A stretch of DNA of 64,000 bases from Yamagishiella unicocca (GCA_003116995.1 BDSL01000179.1:44848-108847), one strand, 5' to 3'. Positions 36,149-47,756 are shown, counted from the first letter of the stretch. Made by a program: numbers and translations. The notes: generated by a model not told the origin, from the sequence alone.

Positions 36149-37672
36149 GCCCGCTTCAAGATGGGATGTTTAGACAAAATGCAGCGCAGCGGCGCCGTTC
36201 TGTGACCTGCAACCACACATAGAAAGTAAGAAGACATGCAAAGCGATGCGTCAAGGTGGTTGCATTCGTGAGCTGCCGTGTCCACAATGACGTCGCTGGT
36301 CGATGACTCTTCCAAACAGCGCAGTTTCGCAGAGGAAACCCCGGACAGATGAAAGACCCCCAGGAACATTACAAGGTGCCGCACTTACCGGGCAGCCGCA
36401 GCGCCGCTCCCGTGTCATGGCAGGCGGAAACCGCTGCGTGCGCCCCACCGCTCAGCTGGACCCAGTTGATGGCTGGTCGTGCAGTTACAGCGCTTTATGG
36501 CCAAATATTCAACGCCGAGACAAGACTTGAGAAGTACAGGGTGGGCGTCAAGGTGAAATTCGCAGCGACAAAGTGCGCTAGCATGCCCTGCTTATGTGCC
36601 AACAGGGTACCTATGTCAGCGATAGTCCGTCATATGAGCATGCTCTTTCTTAACTGTGGCCAGCTGGCTCCGCACCTCTTGCCGTACACGTGCGTCCATT
36701 AGCCTTGGTGTCAAACGAAGCTATGTCAAATGGACAACCCTTCCCGCTCGTCTTCCCAGCCTTTTTAGCAATGTGTTATCGCTTAGGCGTTTTGTAGCAG
36801 TGTTATTGTTACAACAAGAATACGCAGTCTAAGAAAAAGTGTCACGCCTAGTTAACCTTGGCCTTTGCCTCGAGTCTCATAGTGGAATTGGAAGTGATGT
36901 TTAACGGCAGCAGCCTTTGAGATTTGGGCCCATCGTGTGGAGTGCGTGGCGCGAGCATAACCGGTATGTGGGGCGTGGGGCTTCCGAGGCACGTCCGTTT
37001 CTTGGTTCAAAACAGACGCAGCACTACCAGTTATGGTCTGTCCATGTTCGAAGAGGGTTGACACACGAGCCCCCCAAAGCCTCCTGAACTGAGAAAAGTA
37101 ACGCAAGCCGGCATGGTCGTTCGCGCTTCCAGGCAACAATTCCATACGCTTACTTATCACTATATCCGAAGCGTTTCAGAGGCCGATGCAAATGTATCAA
37201 GTATGCCTTGAGGCCGCAGTGCATTAGGTTGCGCGCATGTGTAGAAGGCAGTTCACCGGGGTGCGGCCCTGCTAAGATCGGTACGTATTGAAGAAAATAT
37301 ATTTATGGGATTGTAGGGATGCTTCAGACGCCGTATTTGCGTTACTCCCTCCCTCCCGGCTGTCCATGCTGCCTCCACTGCCAGGTGCTTCCAGTTGGGT
37401 GGCATCTGGACGAGCGGCACGCCTTTACAGGGCTATCTTAACCGTCTCGGATAGGGGGGCCGCAGGAGCACCCCCTGGCGCTGCCGCTGCCGCTGCTGCC
37501 GGCAACGTATGCGGCGGCACCCCCGCCGCCGGGAGGTAGGCTGCATCCACGGCAGCAACGCCTCCCAGCCCTAAGCACCCCAGTTGCGGCATCAGCGCAG
37601 CGCCGTAAGTCGGGGTTTTACATTTTTACACAGTACATTGATACACTTCGGCCCCCGTCATGCCCTGCCCAA
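36149..37672. promoter_or_regulatory. Intergenic between kinase start and Ser/Gly-rich ORF
   Basis: About 1.5 kb with no convincing exon. The left end must carry the kinase promoter. Around 37430-37480 a short frame reads AILTVSDRGAAG, reminiscent of MogA/Cnx1G proteins, but the frame degenerates into Ala repeats. Confidence 0.4.
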
Positions 37673-39373
37673 TTGCTTGCGGCCAACCCTGCACACCAAC
37701 GGGTCCCCCGTCTGCCGGACAACTTTGCAGGCGGGGACTATATGCCGAGCAGTAATGGCTCAGTTGAGAAGCGACTCAAGCTTCTAACCGCCAGTGCCGC
37801 GGCCGCGATGGCCGTTGACAGGGCGCACAGGGCAGCGGCCTTCGCCGTGCAAGCGTCCCACCCAAGTCGAAGTCGCGGCAGTTTCCTTGCGAGGGTGAGG
37901 AGGAGCTTGGACGGCAACCCCGGGGGGCCCGCTGTCACGTCCAAGCAGGGCAGCAGTGAAGCGGACGAAGTGGGGGGTCCGGGCGGAGCCAAGCCTGCAA
38001 AGGTGGTTCGCGGCCGTGTTGTCGCAGAAGCGGTGGAGCATAATGACGACGTCAGTACAGAAGACGAAGGCGTTGAGGGTGGCAGAAGGAGCGGCAGCAG
38101 CAGCGGTAGCGGCAGCAGCAGCGGCAGCAGCAGCGGCAGCAGTAGCAGCCGCAGCAGCAGCAGCGGCAGCAGTAGCGGCAGCAGCAGTAGGAGCAGCAGT
38201 GAGGATGGTGAAGGAGTTGGGGGCCAGGTTCTTGGCCCGGGCAAACCGGCCCCATTGGCGAAAGGTCCCAGCAGCAGCAGCGTCCGCGGCATCAGGGCCG
38301 TGGAAGGAGCCGGAGGGGCTGAGCGCCAGGACCTGCGTCCCTTGAAGCGAGCTTTATCGGGGCAGGGGGCCAGCAGCAGCGGCGCCCGCGTCAGTGCTGT
38401 GGACAGGGCCATGGAGGGATCGGGAGGAGCTGAGAATCTGGTTCTACGTCCCTCGAAGCCTGCCCCGTCGGGACAGGCGGCCAGCAGCGGCAGGGCCTAT
38501 GGTGCCGATGCGAACCCGGCGGTGGAGGGAACGGGTGGAAGGAAGGAGGGAACGGCGGCGGCTGCCGAGCCGCCGATCGCCACTGCTCGGTCTGCGCCCG
38601 TAGGGCTGGGCGCCAGCGGGAGCGGTGGCAGCAGAATAGTGGCCGTGGCGGCGGCAATTGACGCGCTCGTGACGGCACGGGCGCGGCTGCGGCAGGTGGG
38701 ACTTGCATCAGGCCACCCCAGCCCGGCGGCAAGCCCCACGGGCGGGAATATTCCGGACACGTCACGCCTGCCCCCCGTCGTACCGCGGTCGCGCGGGACT
38801 AGCGCCCACGCCGCCGAGCCCGACGCCGCCGCCGCTGCCGTGACGGCCGCCAGCGCCGCCAAGTCCGACGGCGGCCTACGCGTGCCCAGCGTGGTCGTCC
38901 CGGGGCCCGGGGCCGCAGCCTCGGCGTCATGGAGGTCGCCTGCAGGGGCGGGTCAGGCGGCCAGGCGCACATCCCTACTGGCCGCCGGTCCCGGGGCTGG
39001 GTGTGCCGATTCGGGCGCCACCGGCGCTGGCGGCGCCACCGGCGCTGGCGGAGCCAGGCCTGGCAGCGGGGTAACCAGCCGGAATAACCCACCCGAGAAG
39101 CTGCCGCCGGGGCTGGCAGGCCGCCCCTCCCTGGAGATCCCCGACTGGCCCTTGCCGGCGGCGCCCAAACCTTCAGGCGATGCCCTGGCCGAGTGGGTGC
39201 TGCTGAGGCTGCGGGCCCAGTCGAGGGTAGCCCCGCTCGTCCTGTCGCCGGACGCGGTTAAAACCCTGAGCAGGGGGGGAGCGGGGGGGGGTGAGGCTGT
39301 CGGCCTTCGAGGCCTCCTCAGCAGTCGAGGGGAGGCGGGGCCCAGCTGGTACACTCGACCCGCAAAATGGTGA
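37673..39373 (+). CDS. Ser/Gly/Ala-rich hypothetical protein
   Basis: One open frame of 566 codons. The first ATG is at 37673, but the next likely translated region starts near MPSSNGSVEKRLKLL, so an upstream exon is possible. It contains a long (S/G)n tract at about residues 138-180, then three degenerate tandem units of about 36 residues (LRPLKRALSGQGASSS ... MEGSGGAE), then Ala/Gly/Pro-rich sequence with an ordered-looking LEIPDWPLPAAPKPSGDAL near the C-terminus. The unit is conserved at the protein rather than the nucleotide level, which argues that this frame is real. No domain is recognised; a cell-wall, nuclear or retroelement-derived protein are all possible. Confidence 0.45.
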   Translation: MLAANPAHQRVPRLPDNFAGGDYMPSSNGSVEKRLKLLTASAAAAMAVDRAHRAAAFAVQASHPSRSRGSFLARVRRSLDGNPGGPAVTSKQGSSEADEVGGPGGAKPAKVVRGRVVAEAVEHNDDVSTEDEGVEGGRRSGSSSGSGSSSGSSSGSSSSRSSSSGSSSGSSSRSSSEDGEGVGGQVLGPGKPAPLAKGPSSSSVRGIRAVEGAGGAERQDLRPLKRALSGQGASSSGARVSAVDRAMEGSGGAENLVLRPSKPAPSGQAASSGRAYGADANPAVEGTGGRKEGTAAAAEPPIATARSAPVGLGASGSGGSRIVAVAAAIDALVTARARLRQVGLASGHPSPAASPTGGNIPDTSRLPPVVPRSRGTSAHAAEPDAAAAAVTAASAAKSDGGLRVPSVVVPGPGAAASASWRSPAGAGQAARRTSLLAAGPGAGCADSGATGAGGATGAGGARPGSGVTSRNNPPEKLPPGLAGRPSLEIPDWPLPAAPKPSGDALAEWVLLRLRAQSRVAPLVLSPDAVKTLSRGGAGGGEAVGLRGLLSSRGEAGPSWYTRPAKW

Positions 39374-41252
39374 GGCGAGGGGAATCGTGGTGGCCAGCAC
39401 GATGGTGGGTGTACCAGCCACGTGCCCAATGGGCCCCTCACCCAACCCACCCACGCTGGCGGCTCCTCCCTGGAGCTGGTCCGGCCTGCGCCCGTTGGGC
39501 CCGTCCCTGGAGCCCTTAGGCAGCCGCGGAAGGGGTCCTTAGGCAGCTGCGGAAGAGGTCCTGCGAACATGGCTTATAGGCGAAGCAGCGTGCGGTTTTA
39601 CGTGCTCCCGTGCACAAACGGCCGAGCGTGATGGCTTGAACACGTTGACGTGCATTCGCGGAGTTTTAGGGACATGATGCGGGCGAGTGCCGGCACCTGG
39701 GCAAGCAACAGGGAGGCATTTCTCACGCGGCTTCGGAGCCATAGACCTTCTGGTAACGCATCAAGTACGACGAATGAAGCACGCACTGTATTGCACGGGG
39801 GCGGTTGAGGTTTCCGTGCATGGGCATGTCCCCATCTTGGCGTTTCCTTTAGTTGCTGGGGTGTGGGTGATGATGCCTTGGCGTCCGTCAAGGGAAGGTC
39901 CGTTCCTAATTATGCACTCATAATTTTAAGGATGGTTTCGTAAGGCTTATGGTTCTTGCTAGTACGACTTCCGTGGGCATGGAGTGAGCGAGCTGAGAGG
40001 CTACACGGCTGGCAAGGTGTATGTTTGTTTTTCCCGATCATGACACGTAAAAGGGCTGCGCTGACGAGATACGCCTCGTCATGCCTCTTGCGCGACCGTG
40101 ACTACCGACATCTTCTTAATGCATTTCCTAGGATGTGGGGCTCAGGCCAAGCCGCCTGCCCTCTCTTGATACTGCGAACAAGGCGGCTCGATGTGGGGTT
40201 CAGGCCAAGGTGCCTGCCCTCGCTTGGTATTGCCCGCAAGGCGGCTCGGTGTGGGGGTCAGGCCAAGCTCCTGCCCCCTCTTGATACTGCGCATAGGGCC
40301 GCTCCTCTGCCATCACGCAGTGGGGGCCAGCCATGGCTACGTGTACTGCCGTACCTTTTTCCTAGACCTGCCGCCATCGCAGGAAGCGGTATCTTTTGTA
40401 CAAATCCGTTAAGCGTTATCTTTAAAGATTGACCGTTTGAAGTGTCGACCCCTCTTAGCTAATGATGCCCTTTTCATATGCCCTGCGTTGTGTCAGGATG
40501 CATGCGGGCTGTTGGGTATGCCGTTACTTGGGCCAGTTACCTGACCGTTGGCCGGTGCACTTGAGCGTACTTAACTGCCGAGCATAACTGCCGATACCGT
40601 TGGCCGGCGACGTCTGCCAAAGGATAGCCCGAATTTACGCGGCTCCTCGCGACCGCACGGGAATTTTAGCCGCGCACTAGTCTGCACCCACATCCACTCA
40701 ACAACCAATCTGCGCTACAAGGGCGCCGCCCCTCACTTGTAAGCGTGTCTAGATGCGGACCATTTGGTTGCTGGGCTGGGGGGGGGTCTGCTAGGTCGTG
40801 CGGTCCCGAGGTCCAATACAGGCAGCCCGGCATTACGGATTTTAATCCCAGCTGCTGACCGCTGTCGATGTATGAGTTAACTGCCAGCCTTGAAGAGCAG
40901 CTGCCGTGGCCAGCCTGCCATGGCTGGGCGGTGGCCTAGCTCCAGGATGCTTCAACACGTGTCGGATACACGTGGCGGGTCGAAGGCTTCCCACATGTGT
41001 TTCGGGTTTATTAAGTTATACGTGAGCCACAGAGGTCTCGCGAGTTTGCCGCCTTGCAGCTGCGGCCACGCGAGGGTGGGCGCGACAGCACCGAACCGCC
41101 GCACCGAGTCGGGCCCACCTCTTCCAGGCTGCCACCTCACAACAACGATGAAAACCGCCACTCGACCGCGCCTCGAAGTGACGTCACAGCGGTGTGTCCC
41201 AGCACCGTCAGGCACCGAAATGTACGAAGCACCCCTCCCGCAGTAGTAACTG
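39374..41252. other. Intergenic, no gene supported
   Basis: About 1.9 kb of non-coding-looking sequence, AT-richer than the genes, with one short tandem repeat at 40131-40300. No tRNA or exon was recognised. Confidence 0.45.
40131..40300 (+). repeat. 59-bp tandem repeat, about three copies
   Basis: Units start at about 40132, 40190 and 40249 with a GATGTGGGGCTCAGGCCAAG-type sequence, diverged by about 15-20 percent. They lie in intergenic sequence. Confidence 0.85.
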
Positions 41253-41257
41253 TTACA
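41253..41257 (-). terminator. TGTAA poly(A) signal of the helicase gene, candidate
   Basis: TTACA on plus (TGTAA on minus) lies 392 nt past the helicase stop at 41649 and would end a 3' UTR of about 400 nt. Confidence 0.4.
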
Positions 41258-41648
41258 GTGGGCCCAAGACCAGAAGGTATAGCCATCAGGTGAGCCGCTG
41301 TCCCCCCCCCCTCCTACGTCTTCCGGCGCTTGGCGTCACCTCGGCCGCCGCCACCCCCACCTGCCAATCCGCTGGGCCCCTCGCCCAGGCCACGTCGTTG
41401 TTTGGCGCCACCACCGGCCACCTCCCGCCCCCCCTCCCCCGCCCCGCCCTGCTTCCTCGCAGGCGCCGCCACCTCCCGACCGCCCTCCACCGCCTCCTGC
41501 TCCGCCGTTTTCCGCCCCTGCTGCCGCTGCGCCGTCCGCCCCCCCTCCCCTTGAGGCTGGCGTCCTGAGCCGTGTCGCCCTCTCTCCGCAGGCACCTCCT
41601 GCGTCTGCGGCAGCGAGACGTCTTCGCCCTCCCGCTGCTCAGAACCGC

Positions 41649-44600
41649 TCACCGGCTGCCCCGCCTCGTGCCCCACACCTCTCCCCTGCCCCCCCGCTCC
41701 TGCTGCCCCCCCTGCTGCTGCGGCCGTGTTCCAGCTTCTTCCCCGACGTCCGCCTTTCCAGATCGCTGCGCTTGCTGCCCCTGCTGCCCCTGCTGCCTGC
41801 TATCTTCGGCCTTGGCACGCCTGCTGGGCTGCTGCCCCTGCTGCCCCTGCTGCGCCTCCTTGTCCGCCAGGCGCTCCGCCGCCAGCAGCGCCTCCAGCTG
41901 CTGCAGCGCGCCCGCCAGTGCCGGACGAAACCCCTCCACGGTCTCCGGCGGCAGCTTGTACTCCTGCACGAAGTTGTTGTCGGCCTTGCGGATCATGACC
42001 TTGAAGTGCCGCATGTCCTCGTCGCGGAGCAACGTGATGACGCGACCCGCCTTGCCGGCCCTTGCCGTACGACCCGCCCTGCGTGACGCAGGCAGAGAGG
42101 CGCGGACGCTCAAGACCCATGCGTCTGCCAGGCGCACCCATGCCAGCCGCTTCCGGCGCGTCTGCAACCAACAAGCAACGCTTTCGATCCAACCACCCCG
42201 GGAGGATGCTTCGCTCCACCCCCGCCACTCTCCACCTGGCTGCCCTGCGCGGCTTGCTCACAAACCCTCCGCGGTGTCACTCTTCAGTGCCGGGTCTCCT
42301 CTCAAACCCCTCTCACCTATGCACGTATGTCTTGGCGTACACCGGGGCGTCGTAGTTGATGACGTTCTGAACGCAGTCCACGTCCATGCCGCGAGTCATG
42401 GCATCGGAAGCCACCAGCACCTTGGCGGAGCCTGCAGGCCGGGGGGTGGGGGGTGGGGTTCATAAGAGAATAACTAACATACGGAGCGGGGGCCCCGTGT
42501 GTTTATGTGCGTGTGCGTGGGTTATGTGAGGAACGGTCGTGGGTCGGCACTGACCGGGGGGTTGGGGTGAGGCTGGAGCCCAACGACACACGTGGAAGCA
42601 ACCGGGGTTGAAGAGACCGCTCCCATGCGCATCGGACGGAGGAGGAGGAGGAGGAGGAGGGGGGATTTGAGGAGGAGGGGGGAGTGGCTGTGCACGAACC
42701 CGGTGCCGTACATTGCCGCCGTCATCCACCCGCTGCCGCCGTCGTCGCCCCTGCCCCACTCCGCCCCCCCGCCAACCCACCCGATCTGAACCTCTCCAGG
42801 CTTGCGGACCGCTCCCTCGCAGGCACCAGGCTGGAGTACTCGACCACCTGGTCCGGCAGGCCAGCTACGGCACACAGCATGAGGAACAGCCTGCGGCGTG
42901 TGTGTGTGTGTGTAAGTGTGTTTTTGTGCCGTTTGGGGAGGGCCGGCGGGGTGCGGGTTGAGGGGACGGGAGGGGGCAGGGAACGATGAATTCGCTGTTA
43001 AGGCTTCAAAGGCGAACCGGGAGGGCATGGAGCCAAGGGACCACGCAACCGCCACCGCCACCGCAACCGCCACCGCCACCGCAACCGCCACCGCCACCGC
43101 AACCGCCACCGCCACCGCAACCGCAACCGCCACCGCCACCGCAACCCAGCTCCCCCTGCGTCCTCCCGCACTTGTGAGTCATGTCTAGTGACGACGTGAA
43201 GACGATGGTGCTCTGCCCCGCCGCCTCCGTCAGCAGCGCCAGCAGCGCCAGCGGCTTGCGGGCAGCGGAGCACAGCAGCCGGTACTCGGACAGGCTGCGA
43301 GGCAGCGAGTAGCGCGCGGCGCCCCCCGCCCCGGCGCCCGCCGAGGCCGCTGTCGCGATGTAGCGGGGGTGGTGGAGGGCCAGGCGTTGAAGCTTGGCGG
43401 GGTCCCGGGTGAGGGTGGCGGAGACGACGATCTTCACGGCCCTGACGGGGGTCGGGCGGTTGGGTGTGGGAGGAAAATCCCGGGCGGGCGGGCGGGCGGG
43501 CGGGCGGTTGGGTGTGGGAGGAAAATCCCGGGCGGGCGGGCGGGCGGGCGGTTGGGTGTGGGAGGCAAATCCCGGGCGGGCGGGCGGGCGGTTGGGTGTG
43601 GGAGGAAAATCCCGGGCGGGCGGGCGGGCGGGCGGTTGGGTGTGGGAGGAAAATCCCGGGCGGGCGGGCGGGCGGGCGGGCGGGCGGGCGGGCGGGTGTG
43701 GGAGAAAACTCCCGGGCGGGCGGGCGGGCGGGCGGGGGGAGGGGAAGGTCGGGAGGGGGAGCCTGGCTAACTCGGGCGCTCAAGACGGGGCTTCTAGGGT
43801 GTTGGGCGCGGCAGGAGATCGGAGGTCCGGGGGAACGCCTGGGGGGAAGCTCAGCTCCATGCGAGGTGGAGGGGCCGGGACGGCTGGACGCCACGAGCCA
43901 CCCGGAAGCTACGCACTGTCGCCTCACGCCCACGCACCCATACACACCCATACACACCCCGGTTCTTTTCTGGAACCCCCCGTACACACCCACCCACCTC
44001 GGGTAGGCGAACGGCAGCACCGTCCCGACAGACGCCGCCGGCCAGCGGGCAGCGAAGTGGTTCCCTTCGCCGCCATCGGGCCCCTCTACCCCTCCGCCCG
44101 CATGATGCTGGTGGTGGTGGTGGTGGTGGGGTGCGGGTGCCAGCTGCGCCAGCACCCTGGGCAGCCACTCCTGGTAGCTCTGGCGCAGTAGGCGGTCGGT
44201 CTCGTCGACCACCTGCAGGCCACCACAGCAACGAGTGCGTCTCGCAGAGTCCTCGCTGGTCGCCACGGTGGCTGCGGGCAGCATCACGGTTACCATCCGG
44301 TGCCAACAGCCGATGACGCCGAGCGATGGGTCTCCTCGTCCTGGAACCTCCCCTCAAATCCTACACCCAGCCATTCCAGGCCCCTCCCCTCATACCCCTC
44401 CCCCTCCCCCCCTCATACCCCTCCCCTCATACCCCTCCCCCTCATACCCCTCCCCCTCATACCCCTCGCCCTCATACCCCTCCCCCTCATACCCCTCGCC
44501 CTCATACCCCTCCGCCTCATACCCCTCCCCTCATACCCCTCCCCCTCATACCCCTCCCCCTCATACCCCTCGCCCTCATACCCCTCCCCCTCATACCCCT

Positions 44601-46646
44601 CCCCCTCATACCCCTCCCCCTCATACCCCTCCCCCTCATACCCCTCCCCCCTCATACCCCTCCCCTCATACCCCTCCCCCTCATACCCCTCCCCCGCATA
44701 CCCCTCCCCCTCATACCCCTCCCCCTCATACCCCTCCCCCTCATACCCCTCCCCCTCATACCCCTCCCCCGCATACCCCTCCCCCTCATACCCCTCCCCC
44801 TCATACCCCTCCCCCTCATACCCCTCCCCCTCATACCCCTCCCCCGCATACCCCTCCCCCTCATACCCCTCCCCCTCATACCCCTCCCCCTCATACCCTC
44901 CCCCTCATACCCCTCCCCCTCATACCCCTCCCCCCCATACCCGTCCTCTCATACCCCTCCCCCCGCGCACCAGGAAGCGCAGGTGCCTCATCGTGAAGCC
45001 CGGTGTGCCGCCCAGGTGCGCCATCAGACGACCCGGCGTAGCGACCACCACGTCCGCACCGCCGCCGCCGCCAGCCGCGCCCACCAGCTGCGCCGCCTCG
45101 GCCGCCTCGGAGCTGCGAGCCGCCGCGAGCACAGTGCGCAGCCGCACGGCATCACACAGCGGCCGGAACACGTCGTACACCTGCGGGGGAGGGGAGGGGT
45201 GGGGCAGCGGGGAGGGGGAGGGGAGGGGAGGGGGTTGGGGAGGGGATGAGGCTCACACGTTGCGCCCGGCATGGGGGCCGACCTGGTCGAGCCATAGGGG
45301 CTAGATGCTGGTGTCGGTGCTGGGGTAAGGCAATGGGCCGCTGGAGGCAACCCCACCCTCACGAGTACTAGCAAGCAGGTGAGGAGGGAGAGGAGGAGGG
45401 CTCGCAGCAGTGGTGGTGGTGGTGGCGGTGGTGGTGGTGGTGCTGCTGGTGGTTTGCGGAGGAACGGGTGGCAGGTGCGGGGGTCGGCGCAGCTCCCCCT
45501 CCCGCACCTGTGCCGCCAGGTCGCGGGTGGGCAGCACCACGAGGGCCTGCAGCCGCCCACAGCTGGAGCTTCCCTGGAGCCTGCGCGAGGGGGGGCGGGC
45601 GCGGGTGGGGCGAATGGGGCGGCGGACGCAATGCCGCGGGGTCGCGTGGGGCGTGGTGGTCGGGGCCTCGGGCCGGAAGCGGCCGGGTGGGGGCCTGGCG
45701 GCAGCAGTGGGCCCAGGTTGAGGCCGCGCTCCTCATCGCCTCATCGCCTCATCGCCTCATCGGGGGGCGGACCGACACGGCGGGCTGACTGCGCGGGTCG
45801 CCCGTGAGGAGCGCCCGTACGACAACCAGCGCTGTACGACATCCGGCACACGTGCCAAAGCCCGAACGGGCTCGAACACCCTGGCACGCAGCCCTCACCA
45901 GTCCCAACCACCACCTCCCGCGCGCCCCTCCCCCCTTCCCCCTCTCGCCTCCCACTCCGAGCTGCATCGACCCGCCCCCTCCGCCCCCCTCCGTCCCCTC
46001 CGCCCCCCTCCGCCCCGTCCGCCCCCTCCGCCCCTCTCCGCCCCCCCCGCCCCCTCCGCCCCTCTCCGCCCCCTCCGCCCCCTCCGCCCCCTCCGCCCCC
46101 TCCGCCCCCTCCGCCCCCTCCGCCCCCTCCGCCGCCCCCCCTTCCTCGCGACGCCACGACTCACGCCGCCAGCGCATTCACCACGGGCAGAGCGTACGAC
46201 AGGGTTTTTCCGCTGCCTGTGGGCGCCGCCACGCACAGGTCGTGCGCGGTGCTGATGCCGCCGCCCGAGTGCAGCCACACGGCGGCCTGGACGGGGAAGA
46301 GCTCATGGAAGCCAGAGCCTGGGGCAGAGCGGCGTCGGGGGGACGGATGACGTTAGGGCGAGCAGGAGGGGGCTCAGGGCTCGCGGCGGCTTATGCGGAC
46401 TGCGTGGAATACGGTGTAGGGGGGGCGGTGTAAGGGGGAGGAGGACGGGGAGGAAGGGCTGCAAAGCTTGGGAAGGGCAGTCGGTAGGGTGTGGACTGGA
46501 GCAGGGGCCCACGCACCCTTCAACAGCTCCGATGCCAGGCGAGGGTCCAAGCCGAGCACGTCACCGATGGGCACACCGCTGCCGGCTTCGATTGTGATGG
46601 GCACGCGCATCCATGGCAGCACGGGTCCCGTCCCGCCCGTGGCCAT
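41649..46646 (-). CDS. RH1: DEAD-box RNA helicase, RH1/DDX51/Dbp6 family
   Basis: Nine exons join in phase: 46646-46517, 46318-46165, 45580-45508, 45180-44971, 44212-43998, 43441-43172, 42890-42781, 42431-42317 and 42078-41649, giving 568 aa. Motifs in order: the N-terminal LPWMR and GLDPRL that mark this subfamily; FPVQAAVW; motif I APTGSGKT; Ia LPTRDLAAQ; Ib ATPGRL; motif II DETD (the RH1 variant of DEAD); motif III SATL; VFTSSLD; motif V ASDAMTRGMDV with NVINYDAP; and motif VI HRAGRTARAG. The C-terminus is Gln/Gly-rich. Yeast Dbp6 and human DDX51 act in nucleolar 60S pre-ribosome assembly, so the same role is inferred. A His-run insert follows motif II. The introns are packed with minisatellites. 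Confidence 0.93.
43045..43148 (-). repeat. (GGTTGC/GGTGGC)n minisatellite
   Basis: About 100 bp of GGTTGC and GGTGGC hexamers (gene strand) lie 20-120 nt inside helicase intron 6, just after the donor at 43171. Confidence 0.9.
43455..43738 (+). repeat. Compound (CGGG)n minisatellite
   Basis: Five to six units each contain GGTTGGGTGTGGGAGGAAAA, then TCCCGGG, followed by a (CGGG)n run of variable length; spacing is 38-60 bp. The array fills helicase intron 5 up to about 12 nt from the 3' splice site at 43442. The plus-strand frame (PGRAGGRAGG) is an artefact. Confidence 0.95.
44395..44960 (+). repeat. 13-bp minisatellite, about 45 copies
   Basis: A long array of CCCCTCATACCCCT-type units of 12-14 bp fills most of helicase intron 4 (44213-44970) and starts about 10 nt after the 5' splice site. 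On the gene strand the unit reads GGGTATGAGGGGG. Occasional CG and TG variants show partial homogenisation. Confidence 0.97.
45960..46138 (-). repeat. (CTCCGCCCC)n repeat in helicase intron 2
   Basis: About 180 bp of 8-10 bp CTCCGCCCC units form a C-rich run that is G-rich on the transcript. It begins about 26 nt after the 5' splice site at 46164. Confidence 0.95.
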
Positions 46647-47756
46647 GACAAAGCCACCGCCCCGCAGACCCGGCGGGCCCTTGGCGGCTGTTGTGGCACT
46701 TCACGGCAACACGCGGCAGGATCACTATGAAACGACTTGCGATTGTAATACCAATTGCGATTGTTTCGGCTCTGAATGTCTGTATATCTTGAAGGCGGCC
46801 GGAACGGGGTGATGGGCGTAGTTGGCTTTGTTTAGTGTGTGCGATAAATAAAGGGAATGAGGATTTCATTAGTTTTTCGCTATGAAATCGGTAAACCCGA
46901 TGGCCATACAGCATGGCAACTTCCAGAGATACGCACGACAGGTACGACAACAATTGCATATTACCCCTCAACTCCAGAGCGACTCTGCTATTCTACCTAC
47001 AACACTATACTTGTCATAAGCTACTTGTGATTCTGCAACTCGTGCAACTTGCTGAATTCGCCATCCTGCTTCCGCCTAGCAAACTTGAACGTCGAAGTTC
47101 AGGCCCCGACCAAGCGCTACTTCGCTCCTGCTTCTGCCGTCCTACTTGGCACCTGATCACAGCCTTGGAGTTGCTTTGGACCTCGCAGGCATCCCTTTCG
47201 GACAATATCACCCAAGGTAGGGTTTAGGCCTCATGAATCGGCGACTCGGGCACAGGGCCGCGCTCTGTCGGTTTAGCGCAGTCCTGCCATTTCTTCCTCT
47301 CATTCAATTCATACTTCCGTTTGGCTGCTCCAATGAATCCTCTGGGGGCCCCAAACCGCCGCCGGGCCGCCGCGTGACTTGACAACACCTTCCTCCACGT
47401 TGGCACGCTCATTCGAAGAGGCCTCATCCTAAATTTCAGCACAATACACTCCTTTTGTATTGATCTTCAGGATTTGTCGCTAATACCTACGTTCGGCATC
47501 GCGCTTTTCGGCAACCTGGCCAAAACGTCATCGACGCATGTCCAACCCGATGACTTGCAACGCTCTTCGCTGCTACCGGCCTCTCAGCGACCGAGATCGC
47601 CTGAGCATTACTTAGATAGTTCTGGCTAGTCGTTCGGTGCTGTCATTTTGCTAGTCCTTCAATTGTTGCGGACCGGACTTGACTCTTAGTGCATCAGAGA
47701 TCTAGACTTAGGACATAAGCATTCCACCCAGCTTCGGGATATAGCAATCCTCTGCA
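46647..47756. promoter_or_regulatory. Divergent intergenic region, helicase and GATA factor
   Basis: This 1.1-kb spacer lies between the helicase ATG (minus) and the GATA factor ATG (plus). It is noticeably AT-richer than the genes, with no coding frame, and must hold both promoters. Confidence 0.45.

Noticed and set aside
41330..42465. Cys/Pro-rich plus-strand ORFs
   Set aside because: They are antisense to the last helicase exons, which carry motifs V and VI in phase.
43369..44191. Arg/Gly-rich ORFs (PGRAGGRAGG)
   Set aside because: They are translations of the (CGGG)n array in helicase intron 5.
44235..45304. Pro-rich extensin-like proteins (PSYPSPSYPSP, PPHTPPPHTP)
   Set aside because: They are produced by the 13-bp intronic minisatellite in all frames on the strand opposite to the helicase; no start, signal peptide or end fits a cell-wall protein.
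46559..46812. Small plus-strand ORF overlapping the helicase start
   Set aside because: The minus strand carries the conserved LPWMR and GLDPRL start region; the plus frame has no recognisable content.
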